Shown here one piece after another: positions 34,621-42,513 of a stretch of DNA of 64,000 nucleotides. A program made the translations under genes and the position numbers. The notes under the pieces were generated by a model. The model made no database searches and was not told where the DNA came from. It worked only from the letters and a program-made list of their open reading frames with translations. The stretch covers positions 1,195,413 to 1,259,412 of the forward strand of contig JBGAHD010000002.1 of the NCBI GenBank assembly GCA_044226395.1, given 5' to 3'. Source of the stretch: JBGAHD01 sp044226395 (GTDB taxonomy: Bacteria; Pseudomonadota; Gammaproteobacteria; Xanthomonadales; Ahniellaceae). The stretch's first letter is position 1. Every line of letters starts with the position of its first letter.

Positions 34621-35415
34621 ATGCGAGACGTCATGCCGGCCACGCGCTGGGCGCTGCGCCATCTGGTTGGCGCGGGAAGGGGCGCGGCGCACCCGCTGCG
34701 CGACATCCGCGCGACGCTCGGTCGTGGCGAGACGTGCGATCCGCGCGTGATCGATCCTTGCGTCTCGCGTCAGCATTGCGCGCTCTGGGCGCACGAGGCC
34801 GCGTGGGTGCAAGATCTCGGCTCGACCAATGGCACCTGGATCAACGATGGCCGCGTGACGCGCGCGCCGCTGCGCCAAGGCGATCTGATGGCCGTGGGCG
34901 AGCAGCTGTTTCGTATCGAGCGAGTCGATGCTTTCGACGATCGGCTGCGCCGCGTGCTTCGAGCGACGCGGGGCGATACGACGGTATTCGATCATCAGCT
35001 CGCGCGCGCGTGCATCGTGGGTCGAAGGTTCGGGCTGCTGGTGATCGACATCGCCGACGCCCAGCGCGATGACCGCTTCGCTCACCACGAGCACGTGGGC
35101 GAGCTCTCGACGAAGTTGATCGATGCGTTCGCGCACGTGCTGTGCCCGGGCGACACGCTCGGCGTATCGGCCGCCGGCGACCTCGTCGCGCTGCTGCCCG
35201 AGGTCACGGACGATGCCGTCGCCGACATCGCGCGGGCCTGCCGCGATACGTTGACTCGGGTCCTGCGACGCGCGGAACCAGCGGCGCCGCGCGTCGGCGT
35301 TGGCGCGATCGAAGTCGCGTCCGAGGCCTGGCGCACGCCGGATCATTTGTGGCGTCAGGCCTATCACGCGGCGTGGCGCGCGTGGCAGGACCCCGGCGAA
35401 TCTCCGTCGATTTGA
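34621..35415 (+). CDS. FHA-domain protein with degenerate GGDEF-like C-terminal domain
   Basis: 264 residues. The FHA domain (about 25-98) has all the phosphothreonine-binding landmarks: LGRGE (Arg35), SRQHC (Ser49, Arg50, His52) and GSTNGTWIN (Asn70). The rest (112-255) has the outline of a GGDEF domain: LLVIDIADAQRDDRFAHH matches the first half, and VSAAGDLVALLPEV sits where diguanylate cyclases have RxGGDEFxxLLP, but the catalytic residues are gone (AAGDL). It is therefore probably a receptor or adaptor, not a cyclase. The FHA could read phosphothreonine on the kinase or sigma factor encoded next door. ATG 34621 is chosen; ATG 34633 is possible. Convergent to the peptidase-ABC gene with a 17-bp gap. 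Confidence 0.85.
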   Translation: MRDVMPATRWALRHLVGAGRGAAHPLRDIRATLGRGETCDPRVIDPCVSRQHCALWAHEAAWVQDLGSTNGTWINDGRVTRAPLRQGDLMAVGEQLFRIERVDAFDDRLRRVLRATRGDTTVFDHQLARACIVGRRFGLLVIDIADAQRDDRFAHHEHVGELSTKLIDAFAHVLCPGDTLGVSAAGDLVALLPEVTDDAVADIARACRDTLTRVLRRAEPAAPRVGVGAIEVASEAWRTPDHLWRQAYHAAWRAWQDPGESPSI

Positions 35416-35432
35416 ATCACGCCGCGCAGCGC

Positions 35433-37520
35433 TCACGACGCGCGACGATCGATCTCCACCGCCGGCGTCAACCGCACGCACCGATCGGCCAGGGCGATCG
35501 TGCGCTCGTTGTGCGCCACGATCAGTCGCGTGATCTTCAGGGCCCGGATGGCGGCGTCGATGCGTCGTGTGTTCTCGGGGTCGAGGTGACTGGTGGCTTC
35601 GTCGAGAATCAGGACCTGCGGCTTGCGATACAGCGCGCGCGCCAACAGGATGCGCTGGCGCTGACCGCCAGAGAACGCGAAGCCGCGATCGCCGACCAAG
35701 GTGTCGTAGCCCATGGTCGTGCGCAGAATCTCCTCGTGAATGCCCGCCGCGCTCGCGGCGGCGATAATGTCCTCCAGGCGCGCGTGCGGATCGAACAGGC
35801 TGATGTTGTCGGCCACGCAGCCGGCGAGCAGTTGATCGTCCTGCAAGACCACGGCGATGCGCTGGCGATAGCGATCGAGACCAAAGCGCGAGATCTCCAC
35901 GCCGCCGAACAGCACCTCGCCCTCGGTCGGTCGCAGCAAGCCCACGATCAGATGCACCAGGGTCGACTTGCCGCAGCCGCTGTTGCCGGCGATCGCCACG
36001 GCTTCGCCGGCGCGCACGCTGAGATTGAACTTCGACAGCACCCAGGGCTCGTCCGGCCCATAGCGATAGCTGACATCGCGCAGCGTGATCGCCGCTTCCG
36101 GCGACGGCGCGATGCCGGTGACGCCAGCCACTTCCTCGACGGGTTCTTGAAACGTCTCGACCGCCTTGCGGATGGTCGGCCGCAGCGCGATGAAGTCCGA
36201 CACGCGCGCCAGCAGCCCATTGACGTTGCGCATGAAGTGATCGGTCAAGGCCAGCACCGCCACCAGCGCGCCCATCGACAGCTGCGCGCGCGCCGCGCCA
36301 AGACCGACCGCGCACAACACGCCCAGGCGCACGGCGTGGCAGATCGCCTCCTGCGCGCCGCCGAGCCAGGACTGCAGGGATTTCAGCCACAGCTCGCGCT
36401 CGGCCACGGCCCAGGCGCCGGATTCGAAACGCGCGCGATGCTGCTCGCGCGTGCCCATCAACTTGATCGTGCGAATCGCGCGGATCGCTTCCAGCACTTC
36501 GGTGTGCGCGCGCGCCTGGACATTGATCAACTCGCCATTGACCGTATCCACGCGCTCGGCCGTGAAACCGTACAAGACGAGCACCGCCAGACAACCGATC
36601 GCGGCGATCAGCGCCGACGGCGGGCTGTACATGGCCAAGAGCGCGAGCGTGCCGATCGCGGTCAGGCCTTCAAGCACCGAACGCACGACGTCCGTGGTCA
36701 GCGCCTGTCTCAAACTCGCCATGGCGCCAAAGCGCGACAGCAACTCGCCCAGCGAGCGGCGCGCGATATAGTCGATCGGCACGCCCAGCAGATGTCGGAA
36801 CAAGCGCGACGTCCAGCGCGCGTGCAAGGTGGTGCCGATCCACGCGCCGAGCACGCCGCGTGACGCTTCCAGCAGCAGTTGAATCGCGACCAGCACGCCG
36901 GCCACGCCCACGCCGATCGCGATCAGCTCGGCATTGGCATCGCCAATGCCGCGATCGATCACGAACTGGATCGCGATCGGCAGCGACAGCGCCAGCACTT
37001 CGATCGCCACCGACAACACGGCCAGCATCGCGAGCGCGCGACCTTCCTCGGTGATCACGCGCCACGCGGCGGCGAAGCGAATCGGGGCGCGATCGACGAT
37101 GGGCGCGAACGCGGCATCGGCCTCGAACTCGAGCACCGTGCCGGAAAAGCCGGCGGCGAACTCGTCGCGACTCAGGGTCCGTCGACCCACGGCGGGATCA
37201 TGCACGGTCACGCCGCCACGGCGCGCGCGCGTCACGACGACGAAGTGATTGCCTTCCCAATGCGCCAGCGCCGGCAACTTGACCGCGCCGATGTCGCGCG
37301 CTGAGACGCGCTTGCCGGTGGCGTGCAGGCCCAGGCGCGCGCCGTCTTGCACCAAGCGCAGCATCGAGGCGCCGCGTTCGGACGAGCCCAGTCGGCGGCG
37401 CAACGCGGGCAGGTCCAGCGCATGCCCGAAGTAGTTGGCGATCATGGCCAGACAGGCGTGGCCGCACTCGGCCATCTCCGACTGCAAGATCACGGGCACG
37501 CGGCGAAATCGGGGATGCAT
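35433..37520 (-). CDS. Peptidase-containing ABC exporter (C39, PCAT type)
   Basis: A 695-residue bacteriocin-type processing exporter. Residues 1-135 are a C39 Cys peptidase with Cys19 (QSEMAECGHACLAM), His92 (GNHFVVV) and Asp108 (HDPAVG). Residues 150-440 are the membrane domain with six helices. Residues 460-690 are the ATPase: Walker A AGNSGCGKSTL, signature FSGGQRQR, Walker B VLILDEATSHLD and switch His in VAHNERT. C39 exporters cut after a double Gly and secrete the core peptide, matching the GG-leader precursors at 41574 and 41987. Last gene of the five-gene peptide operon. Confidence 0.95.
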   Translation of the reverse strand: MHPRFRRVPVILQSEMAECGHACLAMIANYFGHALDLPALRRRLGSSERGASMLRLVQDGARLGLHATGKRVSARDIGAVKLPALAHWEGNHFVVVTRARRGGVTVHDPAVGRRTLSRDEFAAGFSGTVLEFEADAAFAPIVDRAPIRFAAAWRVITEEGRALAMLAVLSVAIEVLALSLPIAIQFVIDRGIGDANAELIAIGVGVAGVLVAIQLLLEASRGVLGAWIGTTLHARWTSRLFRHLLGVPIDYIARRSLGELLSRFGAMASLRQALTTDVVRSVLEGLTAIGTLALLAMYSPPSALIAAIGCLAVLVLYGFTAERVDTVNGELINVQARAHTEVLEAIRAIRTIKLMGTREQHRARFESGAWAVAERELWLKSLQSWLGGAQEAICHAVRLGVLCAVGLGAARAQLSMGALVAVLALTDHFMRNVNGLLARVSDFIALRPTIRKAVETFQEPVEEVAGVTGIAPSPEAAITLRDVSYRYGPDEPWVLSKFNLSVRAGEAVAIAGNSGCGKSTLVHLIVGLLRPTEGEVLFGGVEISRFGLDRYRQRIAVVLQDDQLLAGCVADNISLFDPHARLEDIIAAASAAGIHEEILRTTMGYDTLVGDRGFAFSGGQRQRILLARALYRKPQVLILDEATSHLDPENTRRIDAAIRALKITRLIVAHNERTIALADRCVRLTPAVEIDRRAS

Positions 37521-37572
37521 GGCTAGGGTTCCGGGTCGTGCGGGAAGGAGGCGCGCGCGAGTGGCGACGCGC

Positions 37573-38808
37573 TCATGAAGGGCTCAGCAAGTCGAGCAGG
37601 CTGCGCCGCCGCGCCTGGAAGGCCATCGCGATCTCGGTGCCCGCGCGCAGCGCGTCGAGGCGTGGCGCGCGCGTGTCGGTCTCGTCCGCGCGAATGAGCA
37701 CGCGATACTCCGCGCGTTCGCGCGCGGGCTCGCCGGCCGCGGCCGCGACCGTCGTCAGGCGCGGCGAAGGCGCGATCGCGACGATGACATAGCGATCGGG
37801 CAAGCGCTCGCGACCGGCGCGTTCAACCCGGCGCAGTACACCAGTCATGCCGGGCGCGAGCAGGGCCGCGTCTTCGGCGCCGACCCAGGCTTCGATCAAG
37901 GGCGCGTTCGGTTGCGGCAGCACGCGCGCCAGCGCTTCGCCGGCTTGCACGCCCTGACCCTCGCGCGCGAGGTCATCGAGGACCAGCCCCGCGCGATCGG
38001 CGACGACCACGACTTCGTCGAAGTTCTCGGCGATCCAGCGATCGACCTCCGCGCGTTGCGCGCGCAGCGACGAGGCCTGGGCATCGAGCGCGGTTTCGTT
38101 CTGCACGGCTTGAGTACGCGCGCCGGATTGCTCGGCGGCGATGGCGCGCCGTTGCTGCTCGACGCCGAGGCGCTCCGCGCGCCAGCCCGTCAGGTCGAGC
38201 GCCACGCGATCGACATCGAGCGCGCTGACGAGACCGCGGTCTTGCGCCTGACGATAGCGCTCGAGCATGCGCTCGCCGATCGTGAGTTTCTCGCGCAGCA
38301 GATCGTCCTGACGCGAGAGGTCGCGCAGTCGGGTGTCGTCGAGCGCGTCGCGCGTCGCGGCTTCCTGGGCCAGACGCGCGCGCTGTCGCGACAATGCCGC
38401 GAGCTCGGCATCCAGGCGATCGCGCCGCGCTCGCGCCGCGATGTCGCCTTGCGCGTCAGCGCCGACGCCATCGACATCGGGCCGGCGGCGTCGCACGGAA
38501 AACAACGGCTGTCCCGCGCGCACCGTTTCGCCCGCGTGAACATGCGCGCGCGTGACGATGCCGGCGATCTCGCTGCTGACTGGCGTCGCGACTTCGCGCC
38601 ACGCGACCACGCCCGCCACGGGCACCATCGCCGGAAACCGCGCGAAGCCGGCGATGCCGATCACGACCACGAGAAGAACCATCGTGACGCCCAGCGCCAG
38701 CGTCGGCGCCAGCGGTCGCGCGGGTTCGAGCGGCAAGCTGGCGCGAAAGCGATCGCGCGATTCAACATCGAATGATGGTGCCGTCGACGCCAAGGTCGCC
38801 GCGCTCAT
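37573..38808 (-). CDS. HlyD-family membrane fusion protein
   Basis: A 411-residue periplasmic adaptor with one N-terminal membrane helix (about 35-58), a split lipoyl/barrel-sandwich domain (AGIVTRAHVHAGETVRAGQPLFSV in the first half, ADRAGLVLDDLAREGQGVQAGE in the second) and a long coiled-coil hairpin between (about 120-265). ATG 38808 follows GGAG by 8 bases; a GTG 9 bp earlier would overlap that site. It links the C39 exporter to an outer-membrane tunnel such as TolC, which is not encoded here. Confidence 0.92.
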   Translation of the reverse strand: MSAATLASTAPSFDVESRDRFRASLPLEPARPLAPTLALGVTMVLLVVVIGIAGFARFPAMVPVAGVVAWREVATPVSSEIAGIVTRAHVHAGETVRAGQPLFSVRRRRPDVDGVGADAQGDIAARARRDRLDAELAALSRQRARLAQEAATRDALDDTRLRDLSRQDDLLREKLTIGERMLERYRQAQDRGLVSALDVDRVALDLTGWRAERLGVEQQRRAIAAEQSGARTQAVQNETALDAQASSLRAQRAEVDRWIAENFDEVVVVADRAGLVLDDLAREGQGVQAGEALARVLPQPNAPLIEAWVGAEDAALLAPGMTGVLRRVERAGRERLPDRYVIVAIAPSPRLTTVAAAAGEPARERAEYRVLIRADETDTRAPRLDALRAGTEIAMAFQARRRSLLDLLSPS

Positions 38809-38880
38809 GACGACCACTCCTTCGCGCCGACTTCGCGCGAGCGAACGCGATCAAAGACATCTTTGAGAACGTCATCGTGC

Positions 38881-40326
38881 TCAACCATGAGCGGGCGCTC
38901 CGTGACGCGTCGGCTCGTGCGCGGTATCCCACGGCTTCACGCGAAGGGTGATGTCGGCTTCCGCCTGTCGCAGCACCGACAGGTACTCTTCCGCCGAGCC
39001 GACATCGTCGACACGCATCAACCACGTGTTCACGACATCGCGCGCACCGTCATCGCGAAGCTGCTCCCGACCGCCGAGCGCGATCAAGCGCGCGGCCAGC
39101 ATCGGTTCGCTGCGCGCGAGCGGCGCCGACCAGGTGGGAAGGTTCATCGCCCGCGCGACCGCGGTGAGGTTCTCGCCGCGCTCGAGGCGTTCGACGATGT
39201 CGCGAGCGTCGTCGATCGAGAAGCCCGCGCGCGTGACGATCGTCGCCGCGCGCGCGCGGGCCGCGTCGACATCATGGATCCAATGCCCGCGCGGCAGGTG
39301 CCGCGTCAGCGCGGCATTCAAGGCCGCGGCGAAGCGCGCGACCACGCGTTCTTCGCTTAAGGCTTCGACCACCTGCAAGTGCGCGCGCAAGCGCACGATC
39401 GCCGCGCGCAACTGACGCGCGACTTCGATCAGCTCCGTGCCCGCCGCCAAGCCATGGCGCGCGCGACCCGCCACGCTCATGTCGAGCTGGAACACGGCGG
39501 GCGCGCACACCAGGGTCGCCAGCTCCAGATCAACGAAGCGGCCGTCCATGGCGAAGTTGTTGGCCAGCGAGCACCAGTGCACGCCCGCGCGAAAGTGTTG
39601 CTCGAATTTGAGCGCCACCGTCTCCATCGCGCTGGCGACGCAGGCCGCGATCGCGTCGGGATCGAGCTGGTCCGCGCCGCGCGCGCCGCCCGTGCAGCCG
39701 CGCACGAGACGCTCGCACAGGTCGGCGAGATCCTTCGCCGAGCCACGCTGACGACCGAGCAGGGCCGTGATATTGGACCAGCGACAGAACCAGTCGCGCT
39801 TGATCGTGGCGGCTTGCAGCACGGTATCGGCGCGGCACAGCGGCGCGCTGGCGTCCGCGCTCTCGCGCGCGATGACGGCGGCCAACTCGGTCGACAGCGG
39901 CCACGCCAGCACGCCCGTGCAGCCGACGACGGCATCGGCGAAGCCGCGCGCCTTCAAGTACACCGTGGACAAATACTCGCGCGCGGCGCTGCTGGCGAAC
40001 AGATGGCCCGAGGCATGCGCGATGTCGCGCGCGCACATCCAGTTGACCGCGAACCGCGTGCGTCCGATGCCCTTGAGATAGGCGCCGCGATAGCGGCCCG
40101 AGCGACCCGAGCCCAAGGTGAACTCGCTGCCATAGGCCGGACAAGCTTGCGCATCGAGGTAGAGCCCTTCGGCGTCCTCGCGCGCGATGCCATCGAGAAA
40201 CGTCGGCACCGCGCCAGCATCAGCGCGCACGGCGTACCGCAGATCCTCCACGCGCAGCGCGAGGCAATCCTGCTGGCGTGTCGGTTCCGGGTAGATCCAG
40301 GGCCATTGCCATGCGCGATCGTTCAT
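38881..40326 (-). CDS. SelO/MchC-like pseudokinase-fold protein of the peptide cluster
   Basis: 481 residues. The pattern recalls SelO-type protein AMPylators and the MchC proteins of microcin clusters: AYLKGIGRTRFAVNW (SelO has LKGAGxTPxSR) around residues 83-96; an arginine-bearing helix SSAAREYLSTVYLKARG (SelO SxREFLxSEAMxxLG); and VHWCSLANNFAMDGRFVDLE at 249-268, where SelO has VHGxxNTDNMxxxGxxxDxG with the metal-binding Asn and Asp. Asn256, Asn257, Asp261 and Asp266 are candidate active residues. Its likely job is nucleotide-dependent modification of the precursors or maturation of a partner (inference). The start follows GAGGG by 6 bases; an ATG 6 bp upstream is too close to that site. 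Third gene of the operon. Confidence 0.72.
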   Translation of the reverse strand: MNDRAWQWPWIYPEPTRQQDCLALRVEDLRYAVRADAGAVPTFLDGIAREDAEGLYLDAQACPAYGSEFTLGSGRSGRYRGAYLKGIGRTRFAVNWMCARDIAHASGHLFASSAAREYLSTVYLKARGFADAVVGCTGVLAWPLSTELAAVIARESADASAPLCRADTVLQAATIKRDWFCRWSNITALLGRQRGSAKDLADLCERLVRGCTGGARGADQLDPDAIAACVASAMETVALKFEQHFRAGVHWCSLANNFAMDGRFVDLELATLVCAPAVFQLDMSVAGRARHGLAAGTELIEVARQLRAAIVRLRAHLQVVEALSEERVVARFAAALNAALTRHLPRGHWIHDVDAARARAATIVTRAGFSIDDARDIVERLERGENLTAVARAMNLPTWSAPLARSEPMLAARLIALGGREQLRDDGARDVVNTWLMRVDDVGSAEEYLSVLRQAEADITLRVKPWDTAHEPTRHGAPAHG

Positions 40327-40335
40327 CGTCATCCC

Positions 40336-41568
40336 TCACGCCCGAAAGAACAGATCGCGCGAGTCCTCGCGGGCGTCGCGAGAGGCGCCGAGCGTGTCGG
40401 CCAGCCATTCCGCCAACGCGATGTCGCGACGCTCGCGGGCCGCGCTCACGGCGGCGTGGATGCCGCCATCGCGCGGCACGTCCGGCGCGCCGCGCAGCAC
40501 TTGCTCGATGTAGTAGGGCGCCGAGGGTGCCTGCACGCCGCGTTCGCGCGCTTCCGCGCGCGACAGCGCGGCGATATTGGTGAAGCGCGCGTCGATCGGG
40601 CCGCGCGAAGGCGCGCGCCACGCGTTCGACTTGGCGGCGGGCGGCGCGATCACGAACTCGCCGTCGGCCTTGATCAAGATCCACAGCTGCGTCGCCAAGC
40701 TCTCGATCACCGCGCGTTGCCATGGCGCGTCGCAGGCCACGGGCGCGTGCAAGCGCGAAGGCGCGACGCGATCCGTCGACAATCCACCCAGATGCATCAG
40801 CCATTCGCGCGCGTACTGACGCTGCGTCTGGCCGTACTCGAGTTCGTGGTCGAGCCACGCATGCAGGCGCGGGCTGCGCAGCGCGTCGCGCGCGTCGAAG
40901 CCGGGAAAGACGCCGGTGCAGTAGAAGCGCGCGATGCGCCCGAAGAACGCCGGCGTTTGCGTGTCGAAGTCGGGGCAGCAGCGGCGATACTCGTCGTCGT
41001 CACTGCTGCGATAGTCCACAGTCAGGCGCTGAAAGCGCGAGCCGATGCGTAGGCGCTGCTCGAGATCGAAGGTCGACAGATACCAGTAGTCCAGGCCCAC
41101 AGTCGCGCAAGCTTCGGTGACGAGCAGTACGAAGGCGTGCGCGTCGAGCGTGTCGGCGCTGATCTCGCCATGACCGAAGGCCCGCTCCGGCACCAGCGCC
41201 TGGACCAGGCGCACGGACCACACGTGAATCAGATCGTGCGCGAGAAAGCACAGCTCTCGCACGAAGCGATCGCCTTGATTGAGCGCGCGCAGATCCCGCG
41301 TCGCGCCGGAAAGCCACGTCCGCAGCACGCTGCCCGAGGGCACGTAGACGCGACCGCTCAGCGGATTCCAGCCCGTGGTCACCAGTCGATTGCCGTACTC
41401 ATACAGCCACGCGGGCGCGATCTCGCGCACGGCGATGGCCTCGCGACCGCCGCGGATCAGGCGATCGATCAGCGGCAAGGCGCGCGCGATGGGGTCGTCG
41501 TCGCCGCGCGAGTCACGGCCCCGCATCGCTGCGGGGTCGTGCTCGAGTCTGGCCGTGGCCTGACGCAT
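40336..41568 (-). CDS. Unrecognised peptide-cluster protein with HDxxH motif
   Basis: A 410-residue cytoplasmic protein I do not recognise. Residues 45-230 look helical and carry possible metal ligands: Glu105 and His111-Asp112-xx-His115 in FVRELCFLAHDLIHVW, His133 in FGHGEIS, Glu152 in LLVTEACATVGLDYWYL, then a CCPDFD pair of Cys at 197-198. Helical Glu/His clusters of this kind occur in di-iron oxygenases, but this is only a pattern. It starts 5 bp after the precursor A stop and ends 9 bp before the SelO-like start, so it is tightly coupled to the peptide operon and probably modifies the precursors. Confidence 0.72.
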   Translation of the reverse strand: MRQATARLEHDPAAMRGRDSRGDDDPIARALPLIDRLIRGGREAIAVREIAPAWLYEYGNRLVTTGWNPLSGRVYVPSGSVLRTWLSGATRDLRALNQGDRFVRELCFLAHDLIHVWSVRLVQALVPERAFGHGEISADTLDAHAFVLLVTEACATVGLDYWYLSTFDLEQRLRIGSRFQRLTVDYRSSDDDEYRRCCPDFDTQTPAFFGRIARFYCTGVFPGFDARDALRSPRLHAWLDHELEYGQTQRQYAREWLMHLGGLSTDRVAPSRLHAPVACDAPWQRAVIESLATQLWILIKADGEFVIAPPAAKSNAWRAPSRGPIDARFTNIAALSRAEARERGVQAPSAPYYIEQVLRGAPDVPRDGGIHAAVSAARERRDIALAEWLADTLGASRDAREDSRDLFFRA

Positions 41569-41573
41569 TGCGC

Positions 41574-41762
41574 TTAGCCGCCGATGATGATCTGACGATG
41601 CGACGAGCGCTCGCCAGTCGGCCACGTGCCCTTCTCGACACGCGTCTCGCTGGCGCCGCCGCCGAGATCGCCACCGGCGACCGCGCGCAGTTCCTCGACG
41701 GTGAGGGTCTTGTTCTGCTCGGCGTCGACGAGGCCTTCTTGCGGGATCTTGTCCATGTTCAT
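41574..41762 (-). CDS. Peptide precursor A with double-glycine leader and GTWP core
   Basis: 62 residues behind AGGAGAACACG. The leader ends LTVEELRAVAGG (Gly30-Gly31), the classic C39-peptidase recognition form with hydrophobic residues at -4, -7, -12 and -15. The 31-residue predicted core DLGGGASETRVEK-GTWPTGERSSHRQIIIGG has no Cys and is rich in Ser, Thr, Arg and Gly. GTWP at 45-48 aligns exactly with precursor B. First gene of an operon with two putative modification proteins, HlyD and the C39 exporter. A Lys precedes GTWP. Function is unknown: bacteriocin, signal or toxin are possible. Confidence 0.85.
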   Translation of the reverse strand: MNMDKIPQEGLVDAEQNKTLTVEELRAVAGGDLGGGASETRVEKGTWPTGERSSHRQIIIGG

Positions 41763-41818
41763 CGTGTTCTCCTGTAGTGAATGGGTGTGCGGGATCGAAC
41801 CGGAATCGACTCCAAAGC

Positions 41819-41839
41819 ACCGGCGCTGCACGCGCCGGT
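41819..41839 (-). repeat. Hairpin in the precursor A leader RNA
   Basis: ACCGGCGC (41819-41826) and GCGCCGGT (41832-41839) with a 5-base loop, inside the roughly 110-base untranslated leader between the predicted ECF promoter and ATG 41762. No T run follows. It could stabilise the abundant short precursor message or control translation. Confidence 0.45.
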
Positions 41840-41878
41840 TCGTCGTTGTCGCGATCCGAATTCCGAATCCCATGCCTA

Positions 41879-41906
41879 GTTACGTGCCGATCCATCAAAA
41901 GCGACA
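41879..41906 (-). promoter_or_regulatory. ECF-type promoter of precursor A and the peptide operon
   Basis: Read on the minus strand: TGTCGC (41906-41901), 16 bases, CGTAAC (41884-41879). Extended -35 TGTCGCTT. Both hexamers are identical to those of the sigma gene promoter. Confidence 0.82.
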
Positions 41907-41986
41907 TCGATGATGCGAAGTCGTCAAGAACGTGGGCCGCGCCGCCTGATCCGATTCGCTTCAGCGCGGCGTAGCGTCGCCCTGCC

Positions 41987-42172
41987 TCAGCCCGTGGTGT
42001 AGGAGCGCTCCGACGTGCGCGACTTCGAAGGCCACGTGCCGAACTCGGTGCGCAGTTCCTCGCGATCGATCGCGAGCTCGCCGCCCGTGACTTCGCGCAG
42101 CGCCTCGACGGTCAGCGCCTTGTCGCCGTCATTGTCGGTGCTCACCACATCATGGGTCTGTTGTTGGTTCAT
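41987..42172 (-). CDS. Peptide precursor B with double-glycine leader and GTWP core
   Basis: 61 residues behind CAGGAGAAGGAC. The leader ends LTVEALREVTGG with Gly30-Gly31 at the same index as precursor A. The predicted core (31-61) begins ELAIDREELRTEF and continues GTWPSKSRTSERSYTTG; GTWP again occupies 45-48. Like A, the core has no Cys. Leader similarity and the shared GTWP plus Arg/Ser tail show the two are paralogues, while the first dozen core residues and C-termini differ. It has its own ECF-type promoter and lies 110 bp beyond (upstream of) the predicted operon promoter of precursor A. Confidence 0.85.
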   Translation of the reverse strand: MNQQQTHDVVSTDNDGDKALTVEALREVTGGELAIDREELRTEFGTWPSKSRTSERSYTTG

Positions 42173-42281
42173 GTCCTTCTCCTGTTGTGATGCCCGCAGG
42201 CATGCGGTCGCGGGCGTGATCCGGCAGGCGCGCGTCGGCGAGGTCGTCTTCGACCGGAACCTTCGTGGCCTTGCTTGCGGG

Positions 42282-42309
42282 GTTACGCAAGAACCAGCGC
42301 CAAGCGACA
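42282..42309 (-). promoter_or_regulatory. ECF-type promoter of precursor B
   Basis: Read on the minus strand: TGTCGC (42309-42304), 16 bases, CGTAAC (42287-42282). Extended -35 TGTCGCTT; identical hexamers to the sigma gene and precursor A promoters. Confidence 0.82.
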
Positions 42310-42437
42310 TCGCTCGCGCGACGCGTTCGATGACGCGTCATCGCCGCGCGCGCGCGCGTCGACACGAAATGCGCGCGCGCCGAAGCGAGTCGACGCTCGA
42401 TGTCCACGGCGATCGCCATCGTGATCGACGCGAGTCA

Positions 42438-42465
42438 TGTCGTTTCGCGTGCTTCCACGCGTATC
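42438..42465 (+). promoter_or_regulatory. ECF-type promoter of the secreted protease gene
   Basis: TGTCGT (42438-42443), 16 bases, CGTATC (42460-42465). Extended -35 TGTCGTTTCG, matching the FHA promoter through ten bases. About 42 bases of leader precede ATG 42514. Confidence 0.75.
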
Positions 42466-42513
42466 GAAGTCTTGCAGCCATCAAGGGCGCTGCGACCAAC
42501 TCAAGGAGCGACT

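Larger units (their letters stand above)
42173..42513. other. Divergent control region between precursor B and the protease
   Basis: A 341-base gene-free region with two outward ECF-type promoters (42282-42309 leftward, 42438-42465 rightward). The middle (42330-42375) is an extreme GC-alternating stretch. The precursor B leader RNA contains a GCCCGC/GCGGGC inverted repeat near 42192-42215. No other gene is visible. Confidence 0.7.

Noticed and set aside
38762..39025. Short minus-strand frame bridging the HlyD and SelO-like genes
   Set aside because: It overlaps both genes in another frame, lacks its own ribosome binding site and has shadow composition.
42330..42375. Alternating CG tract as a possible Z-DNA or replication element
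   Set aside because: Comparable tracts occur throughout this GC-rich sequence; no DnaA boxes or other origin features are present.
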